From contig LATX02000154.1 in assembly GCA_001466705.2 (NCBI GenBank), positions 186,001 through 250,000 of the forward strand: a stretch of 64,000 nucleotides of DNA, given 5' to 3'. The translations under genes were made by a program, and so were the position numbers. Under the pieces are notes generated by a model. The model was given only the letters and a program-made list of their open reading frames with translations, did not search any database and was not told the origin of the DNA. Below, piece by piece: positions 11,683 to 23,522 of this stretch. Source of the DNA: Moniliophthora roreri (lineage: Eukaryota; Basidiomycota; Agaricomycetes; Agaricales; Marasmiaceae). Each line of letters starts with the position of its first letter. Position 1 is the first letter of the stretch.

Positions 11683-14079
11683 ATGGAAGTGCCCTCAACG
11701 AAACAGATCGGGCTTCTCGTCGCATCTTTCGTCATTATGTATATTATACAGAAGGTCGTAGAGTTTAGAAGGGCGGTGAACTCTGTTGGGTCCGTCATTA
11801 CTTGCTTTACTTTTGAGGATGTTGCCGAACCCTGATGGCTGTCACAGAGAATTGCCAGGATACCGAACCATCATGTGTTGGCGAACGTTGTTATCCCTTA
11901 TGTTACCTCCAATTACTGGATTGACGCCGGGAAAGAGGCATAATTTCTTTGGAAAATTCGAAAGTAATATTCTTTCCATCAAATTGCGCCGCTACATCTT
12001 ACCTTCGAGGCCAGTCTATGAAGATTACGGATGGGATATCATTTCCTATGTATGTGTCGACCCATCTCCTTACTACTCCTTCTCTGACTTGACCTTAGGT
12101 TTCAGCTTTCCCCGCTGATGTTTCGCTGTGTGTTGCAAATGCAGCAGCTGTCAAGGTGGGAAGGCTCATGTATGTGTCACGAGTACAATTGAATGGACAT
12201 TTCACTCCTCTTTTTAAGGAAATCACGTCCTCCCGAGCTCGCTTCCCGAAACCAGTGGAAATGTACGCAATTCTTCTCGTCTTTGGGAATAGTATCGTTT
12301 CGTCCGAAGGAGAGCTGTGGAAGAAATATAGAAAGATCACATCCCCCGCGTTCTCTGACGTACGTCCGTTTATCGATCACCACTGGCATGTCAATCAACC
12401 ATATGTTCATCTGGACAGCGAAACAATAAGCTTGTGTGGGATGAGACTGTTCGTATAATGTTGGATCTCTTCAAGAACGTTTGGGGTTCTCAGGAAGCCA
12501 TTACTATTGATCATGTTGTGGACGTTACACTACCGGTCCGTAGGCTTGGAAGGGCCTAATCTCAAACTCTGACAGCCATTTAGATTGCTCTGTTCGTTAT
12601 TAGTGTTGCCGGTGAGTGATATAGTGAGGTTCATTTACCTGAAAAGAATGGCTAAGTTATATATCAGGCTTTGGCAGAAGGATTTCATGGAAAGACGATA
12701 TCGGTGTCCCAGCAGGTCATCAAATGACATTCAAAGAGACTCTCCATGAAGTTAGCAATGGCTTACTCATCAAGCTCGCGTTGCCGAAATGGGTCATGGG
12801 ATTCAACGAACGCTTCCGCAGGGTCAGGCTAGCCTTCGAGGAAATTGAGGTCCGCACTCTTTGTGACCCGCTCTACGACTGAAGTTAACGTGGCTATCCT
12901 CTCCAGCAATACATGCTTGAAATGATTGCAAGCCGCCGAAACGCAGACAAGAAGGAAGAACGATACGACCTATTTAGCAGTCTTCTGGATGCCAACGATG
13001 ATACGACATCCGGAGAGCCACCTTTGAGTGAGAGCGACTTGATGGGTAACATTTTCATTTTTCTTCTCGCCGGCCATGAAGTGAGTAGGCCGTGAGCTTT
13101 GACAGAGTCTCTGGACGCTGATTATCTCATGAAAGACCACTGCACATACACTCGCATATACCTTTGCTCTGCTTGCGTTCTATCAAGACGAGCAAGAGAT
13201 CCTATATAAGCACATCAAATCAATAATGCCGGATGACAGGATACCTGTATGCATTTGCTCCCTCATTTTGGATGTACACTGATTCAGTGCTCCCAGACCT
13301 ACGAAGAAATGCCACTGTTCACACAATCGATGGCGTGAGCGCCTTCTCTTCGAGTTTCCTTGTCCGTTGATGACAATTCATCAGGGTGTTCTATGAGACT
13401 CTTCGCATGTTTCCTCCCGCCAATAATGTTCCCAAAGTATCTGCTGAGGACACTACGCTGGTAACGGAAAGCACAGTGACAGGCGAGACTAGAGCCATCC
13501 CGGTTCCTAGGGGCACGTGCATCAACATCAATTTTGTTGGCTTGCACTACAATCGTGAGCCCATGTCCTATCAATTCCCTCGTCTCACACTTGTTCACGT
13601 TGTGATAGCCCGATACTGGAAAGATCCTGAAGAATTCAGGCCTTCTCGTTTCCGAGGAGAGTGGCCCCGGGACGCATTCCTACCCTTCAGTAGTGGTAAG
13701 TGATACGTTATCGTGTCCTTTGAAAGCAAGCAAGCTTACAATCACCCCTCAGGCGCTCGCGCATGTATCGGCCGCAAGTGAGTGAATCGGTCTGGTTATT
13801 TGGTATGATATTGATGTTCTTCTTGAAAGGTTCTTCGAAACGGAGGGCATTGCTATCCTTACACTACTAGTATCGCAATACAAGATTGAATTAAAGGACG
13901 AACCCGAATTTGCAGGTGAGACTTTGGCGCAGAAGAAAGCGCGGATACTCGCCATCGGACCTGCCCTAACCCTAGCGTCAGTCGTGATTTGATCCTCTCT
14001 GCTTGTTTTCATTCTTCTGACCAAAGCGCGATCAAACAGTCCCAAACGAGCTCCACTAGTTTTCAGACGAAGGCAATGA
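11683..14079 (+). CDS. Cytochrome P450 monooxygenase, tandem copy 1
   Basis: An intact multi-exon P450 (about 12 short introns) reconstructed from ATG 11683 to TGA 14077-14079. The start MEVPSTKQIGLLVASFVIMY is a membrane anchor for the ER. Key family motifs are present: I-helix oxygen-binding LLAGHE then TTAHTLAY across an intron near 13080-13140; K-helix ExxR as ETLR near 13394; PERF-like region RYWKDPEEFRPSRF; and the haem loop FLPFSSGARACIGRK at 13680-13775, whose Cys ligates haem. The C-terminus APKRAPLVFRRRQ is recovered by splicing from GTCAGT near 13977 to TTCAAACAG-like sequence near 14040. It oxidises an unknown small lipophilic substrate with electrons from a P450 reductase. Its neighbour at 15618 is a close paralogue with the same intron positions. 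Confidence 0.88.
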
Positions 14080-14588
14080 ATGTCACCCATATGTACGCGA
14101 TACAGGATTGTATAAACCCTTTCCTATTTAGTTCACGGACTGTTGAAAAAGGAGAACTGATGGGCAATAGCAAGTTGGAAACTCTCTTGCTTGTGGTCAT
14201 CTCGTTGATATCTTGACTGTGATGGGAGAATCGATGGCATCAAGCCCGAAGCTGGCCCAGCATTTGGATGACCTGACAAAACATTATTTCTAAAAGATTC
14301 TGACACATAAGCACTGGCGTCTGGTGATAATTGGCCACTTCACTGTAGTCTCTCGAAGACAGACTTATATCCACTGTGACGATCGTTCCGATGTACAGTG
14401 TATAACGTCTGTTACTTTTCCCGTGCGTGTTGCATGCCCGGGTTATTATATAATATATTATCACGTGTCGTGATTTGTCGCGGCGAAAATTTTCGTTCTG
14501 CCTCGTTCTACCACCTTCAAGACGCGACGACAACGTATCTACACCCTTGTTTAATACTAATCCTTTTTAAAATCACTCATTTGGTGTC

Positions 14589-15304
14589 ATGGACCCTTCT
14601 CAGCTCATTCAGCGCCGTCATTCCTTCACCGCATTGAGTTCGGTAACTTCTAGTAGTTCGCCTGCGGACGGCGCAATTACTTCTCGTCCTAGAGGCAGGC
14701 CTATCATCCGGTTTCCCCTAGAGGTCCCAAAACTCCCCCAGAAGATCATTTGGGAGAAAACTACTCTTTGAGGTCACATAAGCCGCTACTACTGAATCCG
14801 GTAACTCCAAGTGGCTCAGTTTCCTACCCTCATCATCTTCCCTCACCAGAAACCCCATCTATGACTCCAGAAGCATTCAGAATAGCTGTATTTGTTGAGA
14901 GCCTTCTGCCTCCCTCACCTAGAACACCCTACATGCAGGTTCATCTACAGGTATCTTCCTCCAGCCTGAATCTCATGCAACCACCTCCCACTCCAATTAC
15001 ACCCTCTAGTTCCACCGTAAATGTACCACCCACTACCCCATACCACAACATACCATGCTCTGAATCCTCTACACGACGGTCGGATCATATCGATGCAGAC
15101 TTCTCACATGAGATGCCTTGTCTATGCAAGGAGAAGTTTACCGAACACAAGAAGATTGAGAAGGTCTTAGACCTCATTCTGGAGCTTTTCGACACCTTCG
15201 GTGACTTCTTACAAGCAGTAACGCAGCAGATACGACGAGGGGAGTCATTGAGGACGGTGGCTGTACTCAGGCGCTCAAGGCAAACAAGACCATATATTAT
15301 GTAA
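14589..15304 (+). pseudogene. Broken Pro/Ser-rich ORF between the P450 copies
   Basis: Two open frames overlap out of phase: 14589-14771 (starting MDPSQLIQRRHSFTALSS, then RPRGRPIIRFPLEVP) and about 14750-15304. The second is rich in Pro, Ser and Thr and ends with a helical, charged core (KKIEKVLDLILELFDTFGDF). No intron removes the internal TGA, since a possible GTCACA...CTCAG intron lies after it. The low-complexity start followed by a helix with a GDFL-type motif recalls N-terminal parts of transposon-associated ORFs common in mushroom genomes, but I cannot confirm a family. It may be a decayed fragment inserted between duplicated genes, or a real gene with a frameshift. Confidence 0.4.
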
Positions 15305-15617
15305 TAACCCGGGCTGCATGCAAATGCCCCGCGTCAACTATCAGACTAACTTCACTGATGATCTCCGAGTCATTCTTTGCAGGTCTCGATCAGTGGTTTC
15401 CTGAAACTTGAAGCTCGGCCCGTGGCGGGTTCCGCTGACGAGATGTCGATGACTAACGATCAACGAGGCGCGTCCTAAGCAAGGTTAGCATAAGCGCTTA
15501 AATATTTCGGGATAAGTAGTTCTAATAATAGTTGACGTTCTGACAATAATGGAAATGATCTGGATCCTGCTCTTCCCTCTTGCATCCCACCAACGCACAA
15601 ATCGTTCGATTTTCAAG

Positions 15618-17997
15618 ATGGAAGCACTCTCAACGAAACAGATTGGGCCTCTCGTTGTATCTTTCGTCATTCTGTACATCATACAGAAAGTCATAGGGTT
15701 TAGAAGGGCGGTAAACTCTGTTGGGTCCGTCGTTAGTCGTTTTACTTAGAGGACATTGCTGATGATTGTTGCAGAGGACTTCCAGGATATCGAACCATCA
15801 TGTGCCAGAGAACCTTTCTTGCCAATTCATTGCCTCCAATTACTGGACTGACGCCTGGAAAGAACCATACATTCATCGGAAAATTCAAAAGTAAATTTCG
15901 TCCCATGTTGCCTCTGCAAGGACATGCTCACCTTCGGGACTAGTCTACGAGGGCTTTGGATGGGATATCATTTCTAATGTGCGTGTCAGTCGACATGTTT
16001 ACTTGGACTTCGATGACCTTTCCTCAGGTTGCAGCTTTCCCTTGTGACGCTACGTTGAATGTCGCAAATGCAGCAGCTATCAAGGTAGGAAGCACCGATA
16101 CGTTACGAAGGCAACTGACCAGACACCGTACTCTCCTTCATCAGGAAATCACGTCGTCCCGAGCTCGTTTCCCGAAACCAGTGGAAATGTACGCGAGTCT
16201 TCTCTTCTTTGGGAAGAACATCATTGCGTCGGAAGGAGAGCTGTGGAAGAAATATAGAAAGATCGCGTCTCCCGCGTTCTCTGACGTACGTCCATTTATC
16301 GATCACCACTGGCATGTCAACCAACCATATGTGCATCTGGACAGCGAAACAACAAGCTTGTGTGGGATGAGACTGTTCGTATAATGTTGGATCTCTTCAA
16401 GAACGTTTGGGGTTCTCAGGAAGCCATTACTATTGATCATGTTGTGGACGTTACACTACCGGTCCGTAAGCTTGGAAGAGCGTAATCTCAAACTCTGACA
16501 GCCATTTAGATTGCTCTGTTCGTTATTAGTGTTGCCGGTGAGTGATATAGTGAGGTTCATTTACCTGAAAAGAGTGGCTGAGCTATATGTCAGGCTTTGG
16601 CAGAAGAATTTCATGGCAAGACGATATCGGTGTCCCAGCAGGTCATCAGATGACATTCAAAGAGGCTCTCCATGAAGTTAGCACTGGTATATTTATCAAG
16701 CTCGCCGTGTCAAAATGGGCCATGGGACTCAATGAATACTTCCGCAAGATTAGGTTGGCCTTCGCGGAACTTGATGTTGGTATTGTCATCTTTTTCGCGA
16801 CTAGACATGACGTGATCGTCTTTCTTCTTCAGCGATACATGCTCGAGATGATTGCAAACCGCCGAAACGCAGAAAAGAAGGAAGAACGATATGATTTATT
16901 CAGCAGTCTTCTGGATGCTAACGATGACACGACATCTGGAGAGCCGCCTCTGACTGAGCGCGAATTGATTGGCAACATTTTCATCTTCCTCCTCGCTGGC
17001 CACGAAGTGAGTGATGTCTATAATTTCTGAATCTACTGTACGTTGACCATCTTGCAAAGACCACCGCACATACACTCGCTTTCACTTTCGGCATGCTTGC
17101 TATCCACCAAGATGAGCAAGAGGCTCTGTATCAGCACATAAGATCCATTATACCTGATGGTAGGATACCTGTATGCATTTGCTTGTTCATCTTTGAGCTA
17201 AGATTGATCTGATGTTTGGTTAGACATACGAAGAAATGCCACTCTTAACACAATCAATGGCGTAAATCTCTTGTGTTCCCTTGAGATCTATTCCCTTTCT
17301 TACCACAATTCATCAGCGTGTTCTACGAGACACTTCGCATGTTCCCTCCTGTCAATGCGATACCGAAAGTATCTGCGGAGGACACGACACTCATGTCAGA
17401 GAGTCCAAGTACTGGGGAGAGTAGAGTCATCCCTATCCCCCGGGGAACTTACATTCATATCAACATCGTCGGCTTGCATTACAATCGTAAGAATAGCTTT
17501 CTCTACTCCCTCCTATACTAAGCGTGACTGAGACAGCACGATACTGGAAAGATCCCGAGGAATTCAAGCCTTCTCGTTTCCGAGAAGATTGGCCTCGGGA
17601 TGCATTTCTTCCTTTCAGTGGTGGTAAGTAATGGACTATGTGCTGAAACTAAATGAGCTTCTCATAAACGCCTGTCTTAGGCGCTCGTGCGTGCATTGGC
17701 CGCAAGTAAGTGTTGATGATCCAGTTATTTAGCAAGGCGTTGATGCAGTTCTCAACAGATTCTTCGAGACAGAGGGCATTGTCATTCTTACAATGTTGGT
17801 GTCACAATACAAGATCGAATTGAAGGACGAACCCGAATTTGCAAACGAGACTTTGGAGGAGAAGAAGGCACGGATATTCGCCAGCAAACCTGGTGTTACG
17901 CTAGCGTTGGTTATTAATTCTCTTCCTTTAATTTCTCGAGTAACCCAAAGTGTTGAACAGTCCCATTCGAATGCCACTGGTTTTCAAGCGAAGGTAA
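15618..17997 (+). CDS. Cytochrome P450 monooxygenase, tandem copy 2
   Basis: A second intact P450 with the same exon plan as the copy at 11683. It starts MEALSTKQIGPLVVSFVILY (ER anchor) and ends APIRMPLVFKRR at TAA 17995-17997. Motifs: LLAGHE near 16995-17008 continuing TTAHTLAF; ETLRMFPP near 17325; RYWKDPEEFKPSRF; haem loop FLPFSGGARACIGRK spanning the intron at 17620-17690. All twelve or so introns obey GT-AG and keep phase. Protein and intron sequences in the middle (about 16160-16590) are nearly identical to copy 1, whereas other introns have diverged. Substrate unknown. The pair is best read as a local duplication kept as two functional genes. Confidence 0.88.
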
Positions 17998-18668
17998 CCG
18001 ACACCCCAATATCTATTCAGTTCGATGGATGTACGTAGTTTAGGATCTATGCGTACTTTTTTATTTGGAATGGAAGAGGGGCATTCAAGGGCGTTTGTTG
18101 TGCTTGATCCGCCCATGAGGTTCGCCTGTAGGCTAGTACTTCTCCGCAATCGAGGTTTGCGTCGCGTTGAAGGGCTTGAATGAATGATGCGATAGGTGAT
18201 TGCAATACAATTGTAATTTGCATCTCACCAACATTTCACTCAGGGCCGACATGTATTGGAAAGTCTCATAGTGCCCGATAATATCCTGGAGTGAACAGAC
18301 GCCCTTCGGTGCTGTCAAGCCAATTCAATGGAAAGTCCCAGTGATCCTGCCGCAGCACATCGGTCTTGCCCCGCGTGTCATGCGTTGTGTAGGTCCAGTA
18401 CCTAGTCTTAAGGTCCGAAATACCTGAAACAGCGTCTGATGGCACATCTGACATGTCGAAGCTTCGCAAGATGTTTGCGGAATTCAAGTCACATTACATA
18501 CACACACATCGCTCGCGATCGTCAGTCTGGATACTCGAGATTAAGTCACACTCGCGTCGCCCACATGGGTTATCGCTATTCTACCAAGGAGCCTGCGTGT
18601 TGAGCTAAAATTCCTTCTTTATTATTGAAATTCAGTACGGTGGCTATACAGTCCAAGAAGGGAAGTAA
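17998..18668. other. Intergenic between P450 and metalloprotease
   Basis: Convergent 3' flanks. A 73-codon open frame on the minus strand (18266-18487, containing DHWDFPLNWLDSTEGR) looks composition-wise like coding sequence but has no start context, splice partners or family match, so I do not call it. Confidence 0.4.
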
Positions 18669-19779
18669 CTAGAACGTTACGTCACGATAAGTTGCCATCA
18701 TAGCTTTGAGTCGCTCAACCTGCCCTGGCGTGAAAGGATCTGTCATGCAGGAATCATCCGTATAATCCATGTAGTTATCTGGTGAGGGCGAGTTAGAAGA
18801 TTATGGATCGCCCTAGCGACGCTACTCACGAATAGGATCTACCTCTCCACCACGGCATGTATCCCTTCCGACAGGGCATCCAAATGCTGGACTAGACTCT
18901 GGGGGAGTGTCATCGACAGAATCGCCTGGAGCAGTGCATCCTCCCTGGAAAGTATGATATAGCCCAACCCAATGTCCTGCTTCATGGATGAGAGTCTGTA
19001 TAATAGACATGAGCTTGTTGCTCAAATGAAAATGGTGTGAGTATCAAAACGTACAGCACCCAAGTCATAAGGAACCGTAGTCCCACCAGGAACAGAAGAG
19101 TAGAGTATCACAATACCGTCAATGTCGGGGTCGTTTTGGTAGTCAAACGGGAAGGCGGCATATCCAAGAAGGCCAGAGTTCGTGAAACTGCGTTCCAGTC
19201 GTCAGAGGTATGAAACCAGGGCCGCACAGTATAAAGAAACCTACGCAACAGTGTACACGTTCAAATCCGCGGCACCACCCTTTCTCAAGGCTACCTGCAT
19301 TTCTCTCGATATACTCGTGCCAGGGCCACCCATATTATTGAACCAGTTGGCGTTGTCGACACGATTGACCTCAGCAAGCGTCCACGTGAGTCCGGTACCT
19401 GCATAGGCTTCGTTCATGACATCAATTTGCGCCTGAATTTGAGAATCACTGCGAATTCAGAACAATCAGTACCTGTAAGTAGACCATTCAAAATGGAGGA
19501 GACTCACGGTACATTTCCACCCACCAGCGTCGCGTCCTCCCGAATGACATGAAAGTAGATGTTTATGGGCGCAGCGGCAGCGGCGGAAGACGAAGATGGA
19601 TCAACCTTGTTGGCAGCAAAATGTTGCTCTACTGCCAATATCCGTTCGTCACTTATCAGTGTATCGCATCTTGAACGAGTGATGTTTCCGGCGAGAACTC
19701 TGGCGAAAGAATTTGGCTCGAGTGGTGTTGCAAAGGCAGTGGCGGCACCTAGTAGAGCGCAAAGGCAAAGACGGATCAT
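18669..19779 (-). CDS. Secreted zinc metalloprotease, M43 (pappalysin/MEP1-like), copy 1
   Basis: Five exons joined by four introns from ATG 19779 to TAG 18669-18671. The start [19 protein letters not shown] is a signal peptide, followed by a propeptide with an R-C-D segment that may act as a cysteine switch ([12 protein letters not shown]). The catalytic zinc motif [11 protein letters not shown] fits HExxHxxGxxH and is followed by the Cys-rich block [14 protein letters not shown] and the Met-turn [11 protein letters not shown]. These are hallmarks of the fungal extracellular MEP1-like M43 family. The protein should cleave peptides outside the cell. A TATA-like TATTTATA lies about 55 bp upstream of the ATG. 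A paralogue with identical intron positions lies at 26462. Confidence 0.9.
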
Positions 19780-19831
19780 TGTAGTAGGAATAGTGGGGAG
19801 GTCCTACTGTTCCTCAGCATAGCTGCAACAG

Positions 19832-19839
19832 TATAAATA
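19832..19839 (-). promoter_or_regulatory. TATA-like box of metalloprotease copy 1
   Basis: An A/T-rich TATTTATA (minus strand) about 55 bp upstream of the start codon. The second copy has a TATAAG at a similar distance, which supports a shared core promoter layout. Confidence 0.35.
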
Positions 19840-20769
19840 CTCAGTAGGTACTGCAACGATAGTGAGTAGAACATACCATAGAATATGACCAAGGCTGCAA
19901 CTAGTGTAGATAGACGGAACTCGTTACAAAGTGATGGAGATCCGTGTATGTATTCCAACTTGGCCCTCATGGTTCGTCATCAAGAATCAAGCTTCTAGCG
20001 ATAATGAATGAACGAGTCCGCATGTACTCTTGATTATCGTTGGTTCTCCTTGCCCTGACAGGACCTGAGGTGCCTTAGATTTGCGTCGAATGGAATAGAG
20101 TCAGGTGTAATATGATAGGCGATTACGCTGCGATTGGGCCTCACTCGTGAACTGCCGGTGGACTCGAGCAGCCGACATGGAAGGGAAGGCGCCATGCAAA
20201 GATGAGAAACATGTGGAAGCTTCCGTCGTTTTCGGTACGAGATACATCTTTTGATGACCATAAGAGTCTCCTTTATGTTTGTGCTGTTGCGCCAGTGATT
20301 GGCCGCATTTATCGTGGCCTAACAGGGACCTTTGAGCAATACAGCTTTGAGTTGCCCTTAACCCATTAACGGAAAAGCTTTGGCCGGTACGAGTTTGCCG
20401 ATGTCCAGAAAGCTCGCAGATTGCGTATAGAGATTTTGCGGTGACCGCAAACGATACTGCGTGGACGTCTCTTGCTGAGAATGTTCGAGAATCGTATACT
20501 TGCACACACAGATTGAGTTTCGGCGACGTCCTAGAATCAGGCTTTGAAAAATCTCGCGTCAAGAAGTTACGAATGGTCACGCCGGTACGCGTGACTCACG
20601 TCGTCTACCACGTGTCTGATCCTAGTCCGGTCACTCTCATTCTTGATCTTTTCGTCATTCAACGATAGGTACACTGGCCGCCACTGCAGGGTACCCGGAT
20701 GTCCACATCCTTCTCCTTGCATGCCTTCTGCACCAATTCTGTACCTCCATCAGTACTTATTGAGATAAT

Positions 20770-20774
20770 TTCCT

Positions 20775-20812
<38 letters not shown>
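20770..20812. repeat. Long poly(T)/poly(A) tract
   Basis: An uninterrupted run of roughly 35 T on the plus strand, preceded by TTTCCTTC. It is either a simple homopolymer or the poly(A) tail of a minus-strand retroposed sequence; no LINE or SINE body was recognised next to it. Length may also be an assembly artefact. Confidence 0.7.
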
Positions 20813-20813
<1 letters not shown>

Positions 20814-20877
20814 ATCTTGCGGTTGAGAACCTATTTGCTTTAGAGCTCAAGGGGGCAGCGGGCCGTGGATCCTGAAC

Positions 20878-21400
20878 ATCATGATGGTTGGTTGGTTCAG
20901 TCCTGAGGTCCTTAAAAATTTTTTTGGGTCATGTTTTGGGCATCCTTAGGGGCTCAAATGCGGTCAAATTACTCACTACTTGCTTCTCTCAGGCTTTTCC
21001 TTGGCAGAAATAACAGGATTCTGTTGTTGCGGGCATCCATCTATTAAATATTCCCAATTTCAAACTTCTTCGGTTACCACAACAGTGCCTCTGTGGCCAC
21101 TGTCAGTTCCCTGCTGGTTGTCATTGTGTATGATTTTGACCTTTGAAATTATTTATGCAGCTGAAATATCATAGAGGGTGACGGAGGAGGTGGCAAGGAA
21201 CGAAAAAGCAGTGCAGCCAAATTTGGGTAAGGTGACATCACTTACCTTCCATATATGGCAGGTGATGGTCGGTTGGTTCCCCTCGACGGCCCTTAAAAAA
21301 AAAATCAACATCGTGTATTAAATTTTTTTTTTTGCTACCCCCTTGTTAGAGCTGCTAAAGTCAGGTCCCTTGAGTTTGTTACAATTCACTCACTAGCTCC
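20878..21400. repeat. Two diverged copies of a dispersed-type repeat
   Basis: Near 20881 and 21264 the sequence GATGGTYGGTTGGTT occurs, followed 10-15 bases later by GTCCTTAAAAA or GCCCTTAAAAA. Both are followed, after A/T runs, by a similar ATTACTCACTA or ATTCACTCACTA stretch. The shared order suggests two decayed copies of one repeat. Element class unknown. Confidence 0.45.
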
Positions 21401-21767
21401 GAGGACCAACGGCTTTCGAATATTGATTCTTCTCGTGGTTCGTAGCATCTCTCCGAAAGTGAGCTTTCGCGTATTCCCCACATTCTGACACGACCTCAAT
21501 TGATTTATTAGCGCTTTTCCCTCTGAACCCTCCATACAAAAAAGAGTGGCATCGGAGCTCATCAAAACTCATTAATATGCTGCCTTCCGCGATGGCCTAG
21601 CACTTCGAGAAATGGAATTGTGGGTCAGAATAAGTATTGGGTGACGGGTCTTCCACTTCTCCACATCAATTCACTACCCTGACCGCAATAAGAGGGCCTC
21701 GTATGAAGTCAGTGGTTGTATATTACTGCGCATCTATAGTTTACAACATAATTGTTATACAAGCGTT

Positions 21768-22997
21768 TCACGAGACTGGATAATCCGACTTGACGGTGGC
21801 TACAAATATGTCAATTACCTCTCTCAAAGAAAGATACATCAACTTACTATTTTGAAGGACAGTGATACTTATTCCACTTGACTCGACGTCCACTGACATT
21901 CGCCTACTGTGCTCGAGCCTAACCTCGGTGATCCCCGCCGAATCCCAATCGCTTTGCAGTTTTGCGCGGTTGTTGAATAACATCATTAACGAATTCGTGT
22001 AGAGCTTTGCCAAGTTGACTCCGGAAAGCTGATGTAGAGAGTTGTTATGCATACTGAGGAAGAATACAAGCTCGGCGATTGCGGCGGTGGCAGTAATGAT
22101 GCCTGTTTCGACGGTGAGTCGGACCACTGTTTAAATGTTCGAGTAAGTTCTGAGACCGAAAGAATGAAGTATGACTTTGAGTACGTTTCGTGATGACTGT
22201 ATTCGTGTGAAAGGCGAATTCGCTTCGGTTTCGAAGTAGCTGGGATGAAGGTCGTAAACATCACAACCACCGGGAACCAACAGGGCAACTCACATGAAAT
22301 GTCATGCAAATTGCGATCACAATATCAACGGCTGCGGACGTCCCAAGTCTCACACCTACTGCTTTAGACAGCCCCGGCGAACCATTGCTTTCTCGTGGTG
22401 CGAGGAACAGCTAAGATCAAGATTAATGAGGTGAGCTCAAATCTCTACGTGCTGTGATCTTTGACTCACATACTGCGCGTCAACTGCTGCACCTGCAAGC
22501 TGTAACAGCGCCATAAGAATGATGCATGCAAATACGGGCATCGATTTTGATAACGTCCAAATCCTCCATCCGAAGAATATCTTGTAACGCGCACTGAATA
22601 TCAGCATCCCAGTCCTGCAAACAAGTGTAGCCTGAAACAGTGATGCTCACTTGTACAATTGCTCCGATTGTACTTGTTAATAGAGGTACATTGAGGAAGG
22701 ATGTATAAAGGAGGTCGAGTTTTTCAGGCTCCCCCCAGCCAAACACAAACCACTGCGACGCATCGTATGTTGCTGAGATCGTCTGAACCCAGTCAAGCAG
22801 GAATAGGCCATAAACTGTTTGATGGTACGTATAGTAAGCAATACAAGGGAATTCTGTTTGACGCGACACACGACCTACCGAGAGTCTTGAAGACGATCCT
22901 GTCTTTTTTAAACGCGGTATAGTAGAGGTATACTTGGACGGAAAGAGCACCGATCAAGCCCCAGTTGAAAGCGAAACCCAACAGACGTGGGAATGCA
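21768..22997 (-). CDS. Multi-pass membrane protein of the DUF6534 type (5' end unresolved)
   Basis: Exons recovered in order on the minus strand: LLGFAFNWGLIGALSVQVYL; VYGLFLLDWVQTISATYDA; ATLVCRTGMLIFSARYKIFF with GWRIWTLSKSM; LFLAPRESNGSPGLSK; LLRNRSEFAFHTNTVITK; and LVRLTVETGIITATAAIAEL to KLYTNSLMMLFNNR. The pattern of six or seven hydrophobic helices with a conserved TGxxTA segment and a late YTNSLM..LNxR-like block matches the large basidiomycete DUF6534 family, whose role is unknown. Introns all obey GT-AG and phase. The first exon with the start codon was not found: the first supported exon begins at 22997 in phase 2, and the nearest upstream ATG (23083) has no donor in matching phase. 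It could therefore be a complete gene with a hidden exon 1 or a 5'-truncated copy. Confidence 0.7.
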
Positions 22998-23362
22998 CTG
23001 TGGAGATTTCGTTAGGAAAGGTCACATTGAAGACAGAGAACAGAAACCACGAACAGCCAGACAATATCGTCGTGAGAAAGAGGGCCCATCAAGTTGGAAG
23101 GTTATTGCGTTGTCTGGGGACCAGTATATCTAGTGTGTGCGGACAGGCGGAATGCATAGTGTATTAATATTCTGGATTGACGCAATTGAATCCTTGCAGT
23201 GCTCTCTTAGTCTTCCGATATATGCTAAGAGCGAGGGAATTGACTCACCCAACGCGGCCTTATCATATGAACACCGGTATCTTTCCCCGCCCGAGTTCTT
23301 TTTGACAGGTACTGCATTTTAAAGTTGCAACGGCCGAAGAAGTGATATTATAGTGTAATATA

Positions 23363-23519
23363 AGCAGATAAGGACATGTCGAAATTACTGTCTATGTCTT
23401 CTGGAGGCCGTACACAAAATCGGCGTTGCAGTCTTGTGGTTGTCTGGTTCAAAACTAATGGTAGCACGCACTCCGACATGGACGAGAGTTGACACATTGA
23501 GTACATGTCCTTATCTGCT
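23363..23519. mobile_element. 157-bp MITE-like element with 18-bp terminal inverted repeats and TA duplication
   Basis: Left end AGCAGATAAGGACATGT (from 23363) is mirrored exactly by ACATGTCCTTATCTGCT ending 23519. Both ends are flanked by TA (23361-23362 and 23520-23521), and the perfect inverted match reaches 20 bp if the TA is included. The interior carries no open frame of note. Short size, perfect inverted repeats and a TA target duplication are the signature of a Tc1/mariner-type miniature element. It sits about 370 bp upstream of the supported part of the DUF6534 gene. Only one copy is visible in this window. Confidence 0.65.
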
Positions 23520-23522
23520 TAT

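Noticed and set aside
20101..20580. 159-codon open frame on the minus strand upstream of metalloprotease copy 1
   Set aside because: It covers the promoter region that is shared with copy 2, where the frame is not kept; no motif or splice support.
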